A stretch of DNA of 64,000 nucleotides from Cladopsammia gracilis (Eukaryota > Cnidaria > Anthozoa > Scleractinia > Dendrophylliidae), in NCBI GenBank assembly GCA_022457155.1, contig JAJGOT010000284.1, forward strand, positions 558,001 through 622,000, written 5' to 3'. The notes under the pieces are model-generated. The model was not told the DNA's origin. It was given only the letters and a program-made list of their open reading frames with translations, and made no database searches. Position 1 is the first letter of the stretch; each line of letters opens with the position of its first letter. Of this stretch, positions 53,140-63,724 are shown piece after piece. A program made the translations under genes and the position numbers.

Positions 53140-53310
53140 AAAGAATTCTTGTTCGCGTCCCCGCGTCCTGTATTTCGCGACCCCGCGTCCCGTATTTCGC
53201 GTCCCCGCGTCCCGTACTTCACGTCCCCGAGTCCCTCATCTCGCGTCCCCGAGTTCCTGTACACGCGTCCCAATGTCCCCGTCCCAATGTCCCCGTCCCC
53301 ATGTTCCAGT
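53140..53310. repeat. GC-rich minisatellite (cgcgtccccgcgtcccgtat)
   Basis: Units of about 22 then about 12 bp (cgcgtccccgcgtcccgta; tccccgtcccaatg) reiterated. It interrupts the gag reading frame after a KGEITHSVEVVDVDADPEQG segment. Confidence 0.85.
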
Positions 53311-53319
53311 CCCATTTTT

Positions 53320-53640
53320 AGGCACAACCCTTGCTCAGGGTCTGCATCAACATCAACCACCTCGACAGAGTGGGTTATTTCTCCTTTTAGGCCTTTTAGA
53401 CGCCGGGGCATTTAAATCTGGAGCCGTAGGATGAGCCTTGAGCGCTCCGGCATCCGCCTCTTTCGGGCTTTGGGCAAAAAGTGCATTCCGGAGCAAATTT
53501 AGTGCATCCGGATCTTTAAAAATCTCTGAAACGAGTTCTTTACCTTGTGGAGTACCTTGCTGAACTGTTGTGTTGGACGATTGACCTTCGATGGTGGGGT
53601 TAATGGGCGGATTATCCACACCACGATCTTTCCCAGCCAT
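53320..53640 (-). pseudogene. DIRS gag-like N-terminal part
   Basis: Minus-strand ATG at 53640 opens MAGKDRGVDNPPINPTIEGQ, then a Gln/Glu/Ala-rich segment with PKEADAGALKAHP and a basic KRPKRR patch. A frame slip leads into HSVEVVDVDADPEQ. The ATG lies about 20 bp inside the right terminal repeat, as expected for the first DIRS ORF. Confidence 0.65.
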
Positions 53641-53660
53641 GCTTTCCACAGAGCGAAATA

Positions 53661-53803
53661 AAATGGCGAGGGGAGAAGGAGCGCGCAGGGACTTATGGGA
53701 CTTGGCCCATGTAATGTTAATTTTTTCAGCTATATTTGCATTATGCTTTGAACACGCTGTAGTTTTTGTTGATTCAGAGCGAAATAAAGTTGGTAACACA
53801 TTG
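53661..53803 (-). repeat. DIRS right inverted terminal repeat
   Basis: Reverse complement of 49019-49160: ggtaaca / tgttacc ends, the aacacgctgtagtttttgtt segment and the aagtccctgcgcgctcct complement. One 4-5 base indel in the tgtaatgttaa area. Confidence 0.85.
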
Positions 53804-53810
53804 TTTTATG

Positions 53811-54204
53811 AGGCGACTGTTCTGAAGTATAATCAGGGATTATTAAGTGCGTTGGAATGTTTGTTATGGGTATTGAGGTTTGCCACATTTGTGTTTTGCA
53901 CCTTTTGTACCTTTGTTTCTGTTGCGACCTATAGTCTGCAATTTGGTCAGCAAGGGGTTCACTGTCAGGTGGCGGTTTTTCTATGGCCGGATTTTTGGTC
54001 GTATTTTGTGTCTACTCATGATCTTGCAGGACTTCAAATCGATTCTGAATATTTAATGGTTTGCAGTAGCTTTCCGGTCTGGGGTGTTGTTTGGTTGTAA
54101 TTAATGTCCATTCATATGGGATTGAGGGCTCATTGTTATCGGTGGTCTTGTTCGTAAATTCTGAACAGTCTGTGTTGAGTAGTCTTAGTAATAGTAATTG
54201 GACT

Positions 54205-54210
<6 letters not shown>
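53811..54210 (+). other. Right flank of DIRS: no gene recognised
   Basis: An open frame runs from inside DIRS to 54100 and encodes a Cys/Phe/Val-rich stretch (TFVFCTFCTFVSVATYSLQF). No family motif, and its first 70 codons are transposon, so it is not called a gene. Confidence 0.5.
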
Positions 54211-54245
<35 letters not shown>

Positions 54246-54337
54246 AAATCGGCCGAGCGCGTAGCGCGAGGACGATTTGAAATTACGAGCACGATTACCC
54301 CTGAATTGTACGACACGAAGTTCAATTACTAATTAAT
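54188..54337. repeat. Foldback MITE
   Basis: tacaattcagggagtaatcg / cgattacccctgaattgta and gtaatttcaaatcg / cgatttgaaattac pair around a gagcgcgtagcgcga loop. A separate hairpin (ccaattacag... / ...ctgtaattgg) lies at 54502-54560. Confidence 0.8.
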
Positions 54338-54757
54338 CGAATCAATAACAAAATTCGAGATTAAAAAGTCTATCCAGTATGTGGAGATTTTTGTACTCAG
54401 AACGTCAAGGACATTTCCTATCAGTTTGAAAGTAGGAGGAAGCAGCCGCGGAAACAAGAACCCTTTTAAGTGCACCTGATTGACGCGCGCGCAACGTAGG
54501 TGTCCAATTACAGCTATCCAATTACAAAAAGTTGTAATTGGATTGCTGTAATTGGACACCCATGTGACCGCGCGCCAATTACGTAAGAAATAGGCGCGTG
54601 GATGACCAATCACAATCGAGAATTTGTTATTGATACGATTAAGGCAGTTAGGCTTTTGTTCTCTTCTTTGGTTCTTTGTGTTTCTAATTCAGCCTCGTAG
54701 AGCTTTCCCTTCAGTAGTTAATTTTCTCGTGATAGATCTTCAATAGTACTCAATACA

Positions 54758-55330
54758 TCAGGGACCTCTGCAGGACACTGTCGCGGGAAATTCAACCTTA
54801 GAATTAATTAACTCAAAAGATTCAAGTTTTGAATTAATTAACTCAATGGCTTTCCAGAGTTTGTCCATTTCGTCTCTATAGATACATTTTGGCATAGATT
54901 CCATTTGTTCTTTACGTATTTCGACTGCAGAGTCAATAAAGCTCTCCAATTCCCTCAGTTCTCTTGTTAAATCATCGATATTGTCAAAGTTTTGATCTTC
55001 GAGCGGATAGATTTCGGGAACTTCGTCATTGTATTCATTGTTCCGTGCATGAAGGCTGATAATTTCGAGTAATCTATTTTTTAGATCACTGCCTCCCTTT
55101 CCCTGAATTTGAAGGGTTCCAGTTGTTTGATAAAAATTGACTGTAACATACCCTGTCTTGAAAACGGTGCAATTTGCGTTCGCCGAGCAGTTAATAGCCA
55201 ATTCCTTGCCATCCTCGTTCGTTTTGTTCAGGTCTATTCAGTTTGTATTTGTGACCGCAATAGGTCAGAGTACAATGACTCAAATGATCAACTAGTTTGT
55301 TTTCTACAGAATTCTCTCTCATCGATGGCA
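54758..55330 (-). pseudogene. Frameshifted ORF with coiled-coil C-terminus (unknown, probably element-derived)
   Basis: The minus frame from 55201 encodes AINCSANANCTVFKTGYVTV, NFYQTTGTLQIQGKGGSDLK and then a Glu/Leu/Lys-rich helical region, ending with a duplicated ELINSK segment made by a 25-bp tandem repeat at 54805-54845. Upstream, in another frame, LVDHLSHCTLTYCGHKYKLN leads up to the same point, so one frameshift near 55205 probably splits one protein. I recall the TTGTLQIQGKG pattern from repetitive anthozoan ORFs, but cannot name the family. Confidence 0.4.
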
Positions 55331-55569
55331 TCTCACAGGACGATAACACGCGCCATATTCGCTTCTTTGTACCTGGAATAAAGGACTTTCTGTACCTTTC
55401 AGAAGCAGTAAACAAGTTCCTAATCAAGCTTCGTTGTAAAAACATTGCAGTTACTTGCAAAAATGATTTAGATTAAACTTACCGAATGGAGCAGAGGTGA
55501 GGAAAAAAAAGGCAAACACACAGCACGAAGACACGACGAAAGACCACTTCTTTCCACGCGGGAGAAAAT

Positions 55570-55650
55570 CGTGCGCGCGCACCTTGGTGGACGAGTCTAT
55601 GACGTAAGAAGGAAAGCGTGCGCGCGCACCTTGCTGGAGGAGTCGATGAA
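55570..55650. repeat. Two tandem 48-bp units
   Basis: gtgcgcgcgcaccttggtgg...gagtctatga recurs 48 bp later as gtgcgcgcgcaccttgctgg...gagtcgatga. Confidence 0.7.
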
Positions 55651-55800
55651 GTATTTCCGTATCTGGTACTTGACCCATTTCTCTCCGCTAAATGTTCGTG
55701 CCCAGGCCTCTTGCGGGTTGAGTTTAGGTTGCGTTTTCCGGACGTCGAACGCAAAGATCGCGTATTCAAAATTCTTCGTTATTAATATACACTGCAGCAG

Positions 55801-55920
55801 AGAACAAGACAAGACAAGACAAGACAAGACAAGACATTTATTATCATAATTATCGGCATATACAATTTCTTGGCACGCAGTTAGCAAAAAAGGCGCTAGT
55901 CGAGGCGTGCCAAATTAATT
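55801..55920 (-). mobile_element. Possible LINE 3' end with (TCTTG)n tail
   Basis: Read on the minus strand, gataattatgataataaatg is followed by (TCTTG) repeated six times (55835-55805), the way some LINE families end. No coding part identified. Confidence 0.4.
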
Positions 55921-56086
55921 CTATTACAAATCAGATATTACTGGTAATAAGCAAAAAGCAAAGAAAAGAAAAGAAGAAATGTGTGAAATAAATTCAAAGC
56001 AAGAAAATCCGTTTAATGCAACCTGTGAAAGAAGATATACTTCCTGCATATTGATGCAGGAAGCACGGGAAACTTTGATCGATTTA

Positions 56087-56470
56087 GGGGCCGTCGACAT
56101 ATTCATAAGTTCCCCGCTTAACGTCCACTGGACGTTTAGGGGTGGGGGGGGGGGGGGGATGAGGGGGTAGGGAGAGTCGAGATTTGGACGTTAGAGCGAG
56201 GCATTTGGAGCAAGTACGAAATTGTTAGTTTTTAATCCTAGAAGTGCCACACATGTCAACGTTCTCATGTTCGCTTTAATGACAAAGAAACATGTCCACA
56301 CATCAGTAATTTCGCATACTGTATTCACCCGACTATTAAAAAACGTCGCTCCAGGCGACGTCGGGAAGGTAAAAATTCTAAGTGGACGTTAAGGAGGGGG
56401 TGGAGGGGGGTCTGACCTTAACGTCCAGTGGACGTTAGGCGGGGAACTTGTGAATATGTCGACGGCCCCC
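56087..56470. mobile_element. 384-bp MITE with about 50-bp terminal inverted repeats
   Basis: Left ggggccgtcgacatattcat...cgtccactggacgtt and right aacgtccagtggacgtt...gaatatgtcgacggcccc. TA borders each side. The interior has a poly-G run (56143-56159). Confidence 0.85.
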
Positions 56471-56471
56471 T

Positions 56472-57430
56472 ATGAGTGCGTTCGAACTTTGAGTTGAAAT
56501 CAATTCTTCTCCCGTCATAAGTGACTATTTGAAAAATAATCTATGCAGAAGTATTGTCTCATCCGTCGTCACTGTATATTTTTAGTCAGGGATTCTTGCA
56601 TTGTTTAGAAAAATTATAAATAAATTCTTATTTGAAGACATTTGAGAACATTCGGATATTATTCAAGCGCGTGGTAGAGTGGAATTCACGGGATTTTTGA
56701 CAAGGCGAACAATAGGAAAGAAAATGCGTTGTAAACATCGCAAGTGAATAGAACTTCTGAGAAGCAAGCCAAAAGTCAGCCAACTTGAGGTAAGCTTTTG
56801 ACGGCCGCATTAGACTCTATCACCTAGCAAAAGTGCTTGCGGGGGAATAATATAGGGTACAACGTACTTGCTCCTGCAAATTTTAAGAAAATGTAATGTG
56901 GGAAATTAAAGCAAGCACTAATTTGCCGTTAACTTCTAGGTGCTACATAATTATTAGAAATGGAGGCAATGCAACATGTAACACATCAGCAAATCGAATT
57001 AGCCTATTTCGAAAGAATACACGAAATTAAGATGCCTTACACTCCTATTTTAAAATGAGTGCAATAATATGATGTTTTAACCATTTCGGTAAGTTTCCAT
57101 TTATGACAGATGATTTGCATGTCTTGAAATATTCCCAAATTTACCCCTAGAAAACTCAGACGCGCTTTATTTTAAAACCCTCCTAAATATTTCAACGAAA
57201 CTCAGCCAGAATAGTTCCGACATTGTATCGTACCTGTTTTGCTAAAAACCTCAACATGCCCGGAAAATACTACATTAGGACTAGGTTATCTTAAAGATAG
57301 TGACTGCTGCGCACGTACGTGATTAGGCTTGGATAAATTCTGTCCATAAAATGGCTTAATTATCCTGCCTGCCGAAAATGCAAATCGGATTTTGTTTATA
57401 CGCACAATTGCTCGACCTAATGTTGCGGAG
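56472..57430. other. No feature recognised
   Basis: AT-rich sequence without supported exons. The minus frame 56628-56810 has no motif. Confidence 0.5.
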
Positions 57431-57434
57431 TTTT

Positions 57435-57833
57435 CGGCTTTGGTTTCTTTTTGAGGTGTCGTATTAGCGCGCGCTAAAATAGAGAATTAATGTCATCGAA
57501 TTGCGTCAGTAAAGTACAATTTAAAGTTCAAAAATGAAAAATTCAAATTTGAAAAGTTGAAAAAGAACGAAATGTCAGTCAAAAATTGCGTAAACACAAA
57601 ATGTCACATTTCCAACATATCTAGTTGCTCTTTATCAGGTTTTTTCTTTCGACCATGCAATTGCTGACTCGAGAGAAATTATTACGTTTAGAAACTCGAA
57701 AATATTCATCGTTTTCTCTCAAAAGGACAATTTTACTCGCCATGTGATCGCGACATTAATTCGCTATTTTGCGCGCGCTAATACAATTGTTTTTCGCTTT
57801 ACAGCGCGGCACCCCTAAAAGTAACCAAAGCCG
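57435..57833. mobile_element. MITE with cggctttggttactttt termini
   Basis: Inverted termini about 75 bp long (cggctttggtttctttttga... and ...aaaagtaaccaaagccg) include tattagcgcgcgctaaaat / ttttgcgcgcgctaata. A related, expanded element lies at 59690-60315. Confidence 0.8.
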
Positions 57834-58800
57834 AGTTTTCTAAATATTTCTCAAAAACTACTGATAACGCAAAGAAACAGTCAATAAATATTTCTTACAA
57901 AGTAAATGCACATTCAAAAATGTTATAATTTCCTTTACCGTAGCTTTGCAATAATTCTTAAAAATTGTTAGAAAAGTCTGCCGAGTGTGAATTCTGACGC
58001 AAGACAAGCTCTCACTTTGTGATAAATCTGACAGTATGAATGGATCCTGTCATCCTCAAAGGACAATTTAATCGCTTTCAGCTCTCTTGCCACCACTTTA
58101 CGCTTTCAGCCCTCTTACCTACTAATATACCAAGTGTAAAGAATACTCGCCTTCAGAAGCGATCGAGGTCCGACAATAAAAAATACTGTTTGCATGTGTT
58201 TAACGGAAAGCGAATGACGCAAATAAAGGCACGCATCAGCATGACGCACTCAAAGAGTTGTGGTACAGCGTTTCCCAGGAAACGATTGCATCTTCAGCTT
58301 GGCTCGCAAAGGATTGTGGTAAAAAAAGAGCGATTCCAGATTTTTTCTGCCTTTCTGGATTATGAACTGCTGCTCCGCTCACTTCGTTCGCTGCGCAGCA
58401 AAAATTACCCATGGCAACGCAGCGTTGCCAAGGACGCTCCGATCTCAAAACTTTGAGCTGCATACTGAAGTTCAGTCTATTTGTAATAAGTATATAGCAT
58501 GACATTCTTTTAAACGTCTTCTAGATATGTTTTATTTTAAGATAGAAAATTGGTAGTCGGGGCGTCGAAAAACCATATCGAGCCACCTTAAAGTATTAAA
58601 TAAATTATCGCAATTCTATGATCCCAGTTCTATTGAAAGTAGAGCTCCCGAAAACTTGAAAACAAAAGCCAAATTTTGCACTTTGGAATATCCCCCCTAA
58701 GGTTTGGAACGTATTACTGACATACACATAAAATAAATATAAGTTTCTAATTTCATACCACCAAAAATATCAATTGAAAGAGCTTGACTAGGGGACTAAC
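57834..58800. other. No gene recognised; repeat-derived 138-codon frame
   Basis: The plus frame 58040-58456 ends inside the dispersed repeat shared with 48290-48480, and its N-terminal part is basic and without motifs, so it is not called a gene. Confidence 0.5.
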
Positions 58801-58802
58801 AT

Positions 58803-59484
58803 ACCGAAAACAGTAACTCGCTATGCACTGAAATGTTCCCCCCTCCCCCCACCCAGAATAATACATTTCCTATAAAGACTCTATAAAATCAACTCCTATT
58901 GTATATTTCTTCAATTGTTTTTAAGTAAAGCTAAGAACTTGGTAAAGTCAACTGATAAATGTTAAAAAATCGTATGGTTTTAGATTTTCGATTCTCTCCT
59001 CCAAAACTATAACTTAAGCGATGAAATAATTGTGAAATCATAGTTTTATGACGTCACAAACCTAAGTTTTTTAATTAAAATTAAACAATGGAAAATCTAT
59101 GATTTCTGATTGTTTCAATTATTGCTGCGAGCCCTCAGGCGAAAACCGTACCGAAAAACAGTAACTCGCTATGCACTGAAATGTTCCCCCCTCCCCCCAC
59201 CCAGAATAATACATTTCCTATAAAGACTCTATAAAATCAACTCCTATTGTATTTTTTCTTCAATTGTTTTTAAGTAAAGCTAAGAACTTGGTAAAGTCAA
59301 CTGATAAATGTTAAAAAATCGTATGGTTTTAGATTTTCGATTCTCTCCTCCAAAACTATAACTTAAGCGATGAAATAATTGTGAAATCATAGTTTTATGA
59401 CGTCACAAACCTAGGTTTTTTAATTAAAATTAAACAATGGAAAATCTATGATTTCTGATTGTTTCAATTATTGCTGCGAGCCCT
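58803..59484. repeat. Recent tandem duplication, period about 347 bp
   Basis: accgaaaacagtaactcgct at 58803 recurs at 59150, and the following about 334 bp (through attgctgcgagccct) are almost identical, with three small differences seen (an extra A, a T-run change and one A/G). Confidence 0.95.
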
Positions 59485-59689
59485 GACAGGCTCCTGTGTT
59501 TCATTTGACCGAGTGAGACCTGGGCGCTTTATATACGGCGCAACAGATCGTTTTGAGGATTTCGTGGACTTTTTCGTGGACTTTTTCGTGGACTATGATT
59601 TTGAGTGAGGATGCAGTATGTATCATCAGCGGCAGTAGTTGTAGAATTCTGCGTGGTCAGGCTAGGTCTGAACGTGTACAACTGTATTA

Positions 59690-60315
59690 GTAACTGTAAA
59701 ATAAACTGTATTAGCGCGCTAAAATAGCGAATTAATCTCGCGATGTGATATGGTGAGTAAACATGGTAAAATTGTCATTATGAGAGAAAACGATGATTGG
59801 TTTCGAACAACTGTATTAGCAACTGTAAAAACAACTGTATTAGCGCGCGCTAAAATTGCGAATTAATCTCGCGATCATATGGCGAGTAAAATTTTCATTT
59901 TGAGAGAAAACGATGATTGGTTTTTCAGTTGAACAACTGTATTTGCAACTGAAAAAGCAACTGTATTAGCGCGCTCTAAAATTGCGAATTAATCTCGCGA
60001 TCATATGACGAGTAACATTGTCATTTTGAGAGCAAACGATGATTGATTTTGAACAACTGTATTAGCAACTGTAGAAACAACTGTATTAGCGCGCGCTAAA
60101 ATTGCGAATTAATTTTGCCATCATAGTCATTTTGAGAGAAAACGATGAATATTATCGAGTTTCTAAACGTAGTCAAATTTGAATTTTTCCATTTTTGAAC
60201 TTTAATTAGTACTTTGATGACGCAATTTGACGACATTAAACGTGCTATTTCAGCGCGCGCTAATACAGTTCGTTTTCGCTATATAGCGCGGCACCCCCAA
60301 AAGTAACCAAAGCCG
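59690..60315. repeat. About 120-bp tandem array derived from the cggctttgg MITE
   Basis: Four imperfect units containing gaacaactgtattagcaact, tagcgcgcgctaaaattgcg, aattaatctcgcgatcatat and attttgagagaaaacgatga. The last unit runs into the MITE right end (gtaaccaaagccg, 60303-60315). The interior of a MITE appears to have been amplified. Confidence 0.85.
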
Positions 60316-60339
60316 AGGTTTTGCGTTCTTGCTCGAGGT

Positions 60340-61640
60340 AAGCCGTTTACTTATTACGCAGAGTTATCATGTCAAACAATTTTATCAATCGCTGGAAGTA
60401 GTCATGGAAACTACCGGAAAATATGGATTACGAAATCCTTTAGCTTGCGACCGCTGACCAATGTTTTTGTTGAAGTCAATCGCCCCGTCCGGGCCTCGTT
60501 TAATTTCGCGTCAAATTTCCCACTATGTAGCACGAGGGAGGAACGATTAAGTGACAAGCCCTAAGGATGTCTGCATTGGACTTACCTCTCCTCGTCGTAT
60601 GCCTGGGGGCATAAAACATTTTAAGCTAAGCAATGGAAAACGACGAATTCTGTACTATTTAGCACTATATTTATATTTAACACAAATTCATGCTTATTAA
60701 TTATTCAAACAATTCACTTACATTTTTGGGAAAATATACAAAAAAAACAGTAATCATCACAGAGCCTATTGACAATCATTATAAGTATTGACACTATTTG
60801 ATGAGTAACATCGCAGCACTTCACTGGCTCTCAGCTATTTCTAGTTCTAGGCTGCGAATACAGCCGCCTCTCATCGCTCCCGGCCGCTAGGGGCGTTCGC
60901 GTGAGAGAGCTCTCTTGTTCTACTCATCTGCAGGGCGTAGCTAGAATTGCGGACATAAAAAATCTCAAATTAAGATATTTTTGCCTAGCGGGATAGTCTT
61001 TTCTGGGAAAAACATTCTTCAAAATTCAAAATGTCAGATCTCATCTAATATTGGTGATATCAACAAACGGTTTTAAGTTGTTAACTCCTTTGGTTGTACT
61101 CTTTCGAAATCACTAGTAAAAATTTCAAAAACTTTGATTAAGCGTATAAGTTGACGTCTTAATTTAATATTTCCCGTCAATTTTTGTGTCAAAGTAATTT
61201 GACGCACGTCCTCTGTTTACTAGCCTCCTACGCAGACGTCTTTAGAGGCCGACCAGTTGACTTTTGAGAGGAGGATTTATGTTTGGGTAAGAATTTTTTT
61301 TCCCCAAACCTCTGGCGGTGGAATTTTTTTCCTGATATGAAAGGGTGTCGAATTTTTTTTTTTCAACGTTATACGCCATGCAGGAATTTTTTTTTTTAGA
61401 AATACAATTTTTTCTTCAAAATCAAGGATGTGTGAACATAAGTTTAACATAACTGCTTGCCTATACGAAAACCACATTTAAATGGTTTGGTGATATCTGT
61501 TAGCCTGTTCAATGAACCCATTTATTTCCTCTATGCTGGTGTTCCACAAAGGGAATACGTCATCGATAAATCTTTTCGACACGAGTGTTTTAATTGAGGG
61601 ACCGCGGAACATATTTTGGATTGGTGGGGTATACGCGAGC
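60340..61640. other. No gene recognised
   Basis: Includes a repeated-looking stretch at 60520-60620 (cgtgctacatagtggga on the minus strand, followed by an agaggtaagtcc donor-like site) and a T-run cluster (gaattttttttcccc at 61290-61400). Nothing supports an exon. Confidence 0.45.
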
Positions 61641-61725
61641 TCAACGAGCGCCGAAGGCGTGAGGTTATCTAGGGGGGTCCGGGGGCATGCTCCCCCTGAA
61701 AATTTTGAAATTTAGGTTGTTTACC
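61630..61725. repeat. GC-rich dispersed repeat tail
   Basis: ctcaacgagcgccgaaggcg, then ggggggtccgggggcatgct with a small perfect hairpin gggggcatgctccccc. Common interspersed-element style, family unassigned. Confidence 0.4.
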
Positions 61726-62068
61726 ATCTACCCAAAAATTTCGGAAATTTCGGTCAGAATGTAAATGGTAAGACAATTTTGGCTCGACCGACCGGAAAAT
61801 TTCCGAAATAAACGGAACGTCTTGAAAGGTAGTCCAAAATTCCCAACCGAAATTTCCGAACGGAAATGTGTGTACCATTTGCTTTTATCTACCAGTTCCA
61901 GACCCTGCGCCAGTTTTGTTGCATCAGCGTGGTTACTCAGCTTGTTTCTGGTGTCAAATGGTAAATGGTACACGCCAATCTCAAACGGAATTTCCCTTTC
62001 TGGAGTTCTGCTTACCATTTACACAAACCGTGGACCAACCGGTTTTCCCGTGTAAATGGTAAACAACA
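61726..62068. repeat. Element with repeated 'gtaaatggta' words
   Basis: taccatttac/gtaaatggta occurs at least five times in both orientations between 61726 and 62062, and the ends read gttgtttaccat and atggtaaacaac. Frames across it are palindromic shadows. Confidence 0.5.
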
Positions 62069-62263
62069 TTAGACTTCTGAAATCACCGGAAACGCGTTTA
62101 TTTTTATCAATCCTGAGAAAATGTCAAATTTTTATCACCATTCTGTTAGTTTTTTGCACAAAAACGTACATTTAAAACATTATGATGTGATATGACGTTC
62201 ATTCAAAGTGACAAAAACTTAGTATTAAAGCCAGTCCTTAATTTATGTTCTTTTACCATTTAA

Positions 62264-62848
62264 CCCTCGGACGTACACGCAAACGTATACCCCAACCGTG
62301 GTACAGGGGGGGTGGGGGGGTTGTTGCAACCCCCCCTTGGGTTTTTACGATGTTGCAATATTTCGGAAACATTTTACATCTAGTAGATAGCCCGCGATGT
62401 GCTCTACAAGATAAGGTAAATATTATGGGTTGGGGCGCTGCTGGGGTCCGTGACGTCATCCAAAATAGCCGCCAAGGTGGCCGCCATCTTGGATTTTACT
62501 AAAAATTCAAATTTATCAGAAAAATGCGGAAATTGCAAATATTGTCTGCTAGAGTTGCAAAATAACATACAATCAAACATTTTGATGCTTTTCGTAGCAT
62601 TTTATATGTTTTTTTCGCTGAAAAAGGTGAAAAACACGCTTTTTTCTTCAAAAATGGGTTGACCACATGTTACTTATGACGTCATATCTCGTTACTATAG
62701 CAACCAGTTGTCGCCAAACTTTACCAAAATGTGTCTCAAGGACAAATGAACAGCTACTGAAAACGGCATGTGCTAATATTAAATGGTCTTGAAAATATCG
62801 GAGAAAAACCTTAAGGGGGGGCAACCACCCCCCTTGTACGTCCTAGGG
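62264..62848. mobile_element. 585-bp TTAA MITE, intact copy
   Basis: Termini CCCTCGGACGTACA and CCCTAGGACGTACA inward, with TTAA on both sides (62260-62263 and 62849-62852). Contains aagatggcggcc-type and gttactatagcaaccagttg segments. Family also in introns 2 of genes A and B and as a fragment at about 45405-45610. piggyBac-type mobilisation inferred from TTAA and CCCT ends. Confidence 0.9.
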
Positions 62849-62852
62849 TTAA

Positions 62853-63720
62853 AGTGGATTTCACCGGACAGAACAAATTAACAAATTATCAAGAATAAAT
62901 AAATAAGGGTTTACTTTACTTACTTTAAGTGATTACTTTGGTTTTGGTTTTACTACCAGTCCTACTAATTTTCGCGCGTACTTAATTTCGCGAAAATTTG
63001 CGAGTATTAAGGTAACTCGCTCGAAATGCAAAATGCGCTCATCTTTGACCTGGATGCAATTTCGCAACGGCAAACTTTTGGTTATAACTTCTTTGTTGTT
63101 TTCTCTATTGCAAAAATTATTATGGTATCTCCTAGTTGAATGAAGCATGGATTATTAAATATGAACCGATTTTCTTCGAAATAAATACAGGAGCCAAAAT
63201 CTGGATTTGCGCAAACCCCTCATTTCATATTGAGGCCCTCCTAGAAAAAAATTGGTCCGTTTTATTTGGCTCAAAATTTGCGAATCGACTTCCTTTGATA
63301 TAGTCTAGAATGTGGCCAAGTTACAAAAAAATCGTCGGAACAGAAACGCTGCAAAAGAAATGCCGTCAACTTAGGAGCTTATTTCCACCCGAGGTGAAAT
63401 AAATATGCTTGTTTATTGCGCCTCGAAAAATAATAATCATGGACACTCAACACCAAGAATATGTTGTATAGGCATGCGTTTTTATATACCTTACAGCAAG
63501 TTCGATTGCAAATGCTACAAACCATTAAAATTTACCGACTCAGTCTTTAGACCAACACACATGGCGAAAACGCGCTAAATATGTAATATTGCTCTCCTCT
63601 TAATTTTACCGAGATTATATATTATTTTGCTTCTAAAACGACAAGAAACGACAAGAAACTGGTAATATTGGTACAACTTACGAACCGGTTTTGCTCACTC
63701 TAATTTGGTTTTATCGACTG
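62853..63720. other. No gene recognised; partial element at left
   Basis: 62935-63010 carries a fragment of the tttcgcgcgtac foldback (compare 20248). The rest is unassigned. Confidence 0.45.
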
Positions 63721-63724
63721 AGTC

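Larger units (their letters stand above)
49019..53803 (-). mobile_element. Broken DIRS-like retrotransposon
   Basis: Inverted terminal repeats (49019-49160 and 53661-53803) bracket, on the minus strand, gag-like pieces, a reverse transcriptase and an RNase H domain in DIRS order. DIRS elements normally also encode a tyrosine recombinase; none is visible because the segment after RNase H (49019-49963) has been replaced by a Penelope-like fragment and a small foldback. The gag region is split by a TTAA MITE (51700-52402) and by a GC-rich minisatellite (about 53140-53310). Frameshifts interrupt RT. The copy is dead. Confidence 0.85.

Noticed and set aside
52867..53415. 182-codon plus-strand frame with Pro/Arg/Ser repeats
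   Set aside because: It crosses the GC-rich minisatellite and is antisense to the DIRS gag-like region.
53591..54100. 169-codon plus-strand frame
   Set aside because: The first 70 codons are antisense to the DIRS terminal repeat and gag start; the remainder shows no domain.
58040..58456. 138-codon frame starting with ATG
   Set aside because: Its C-terminal third is the dispersed repeat shared with 48290-48480, the rest has no motif or splice context, and the overlapping minus frame comes from the same repeat.
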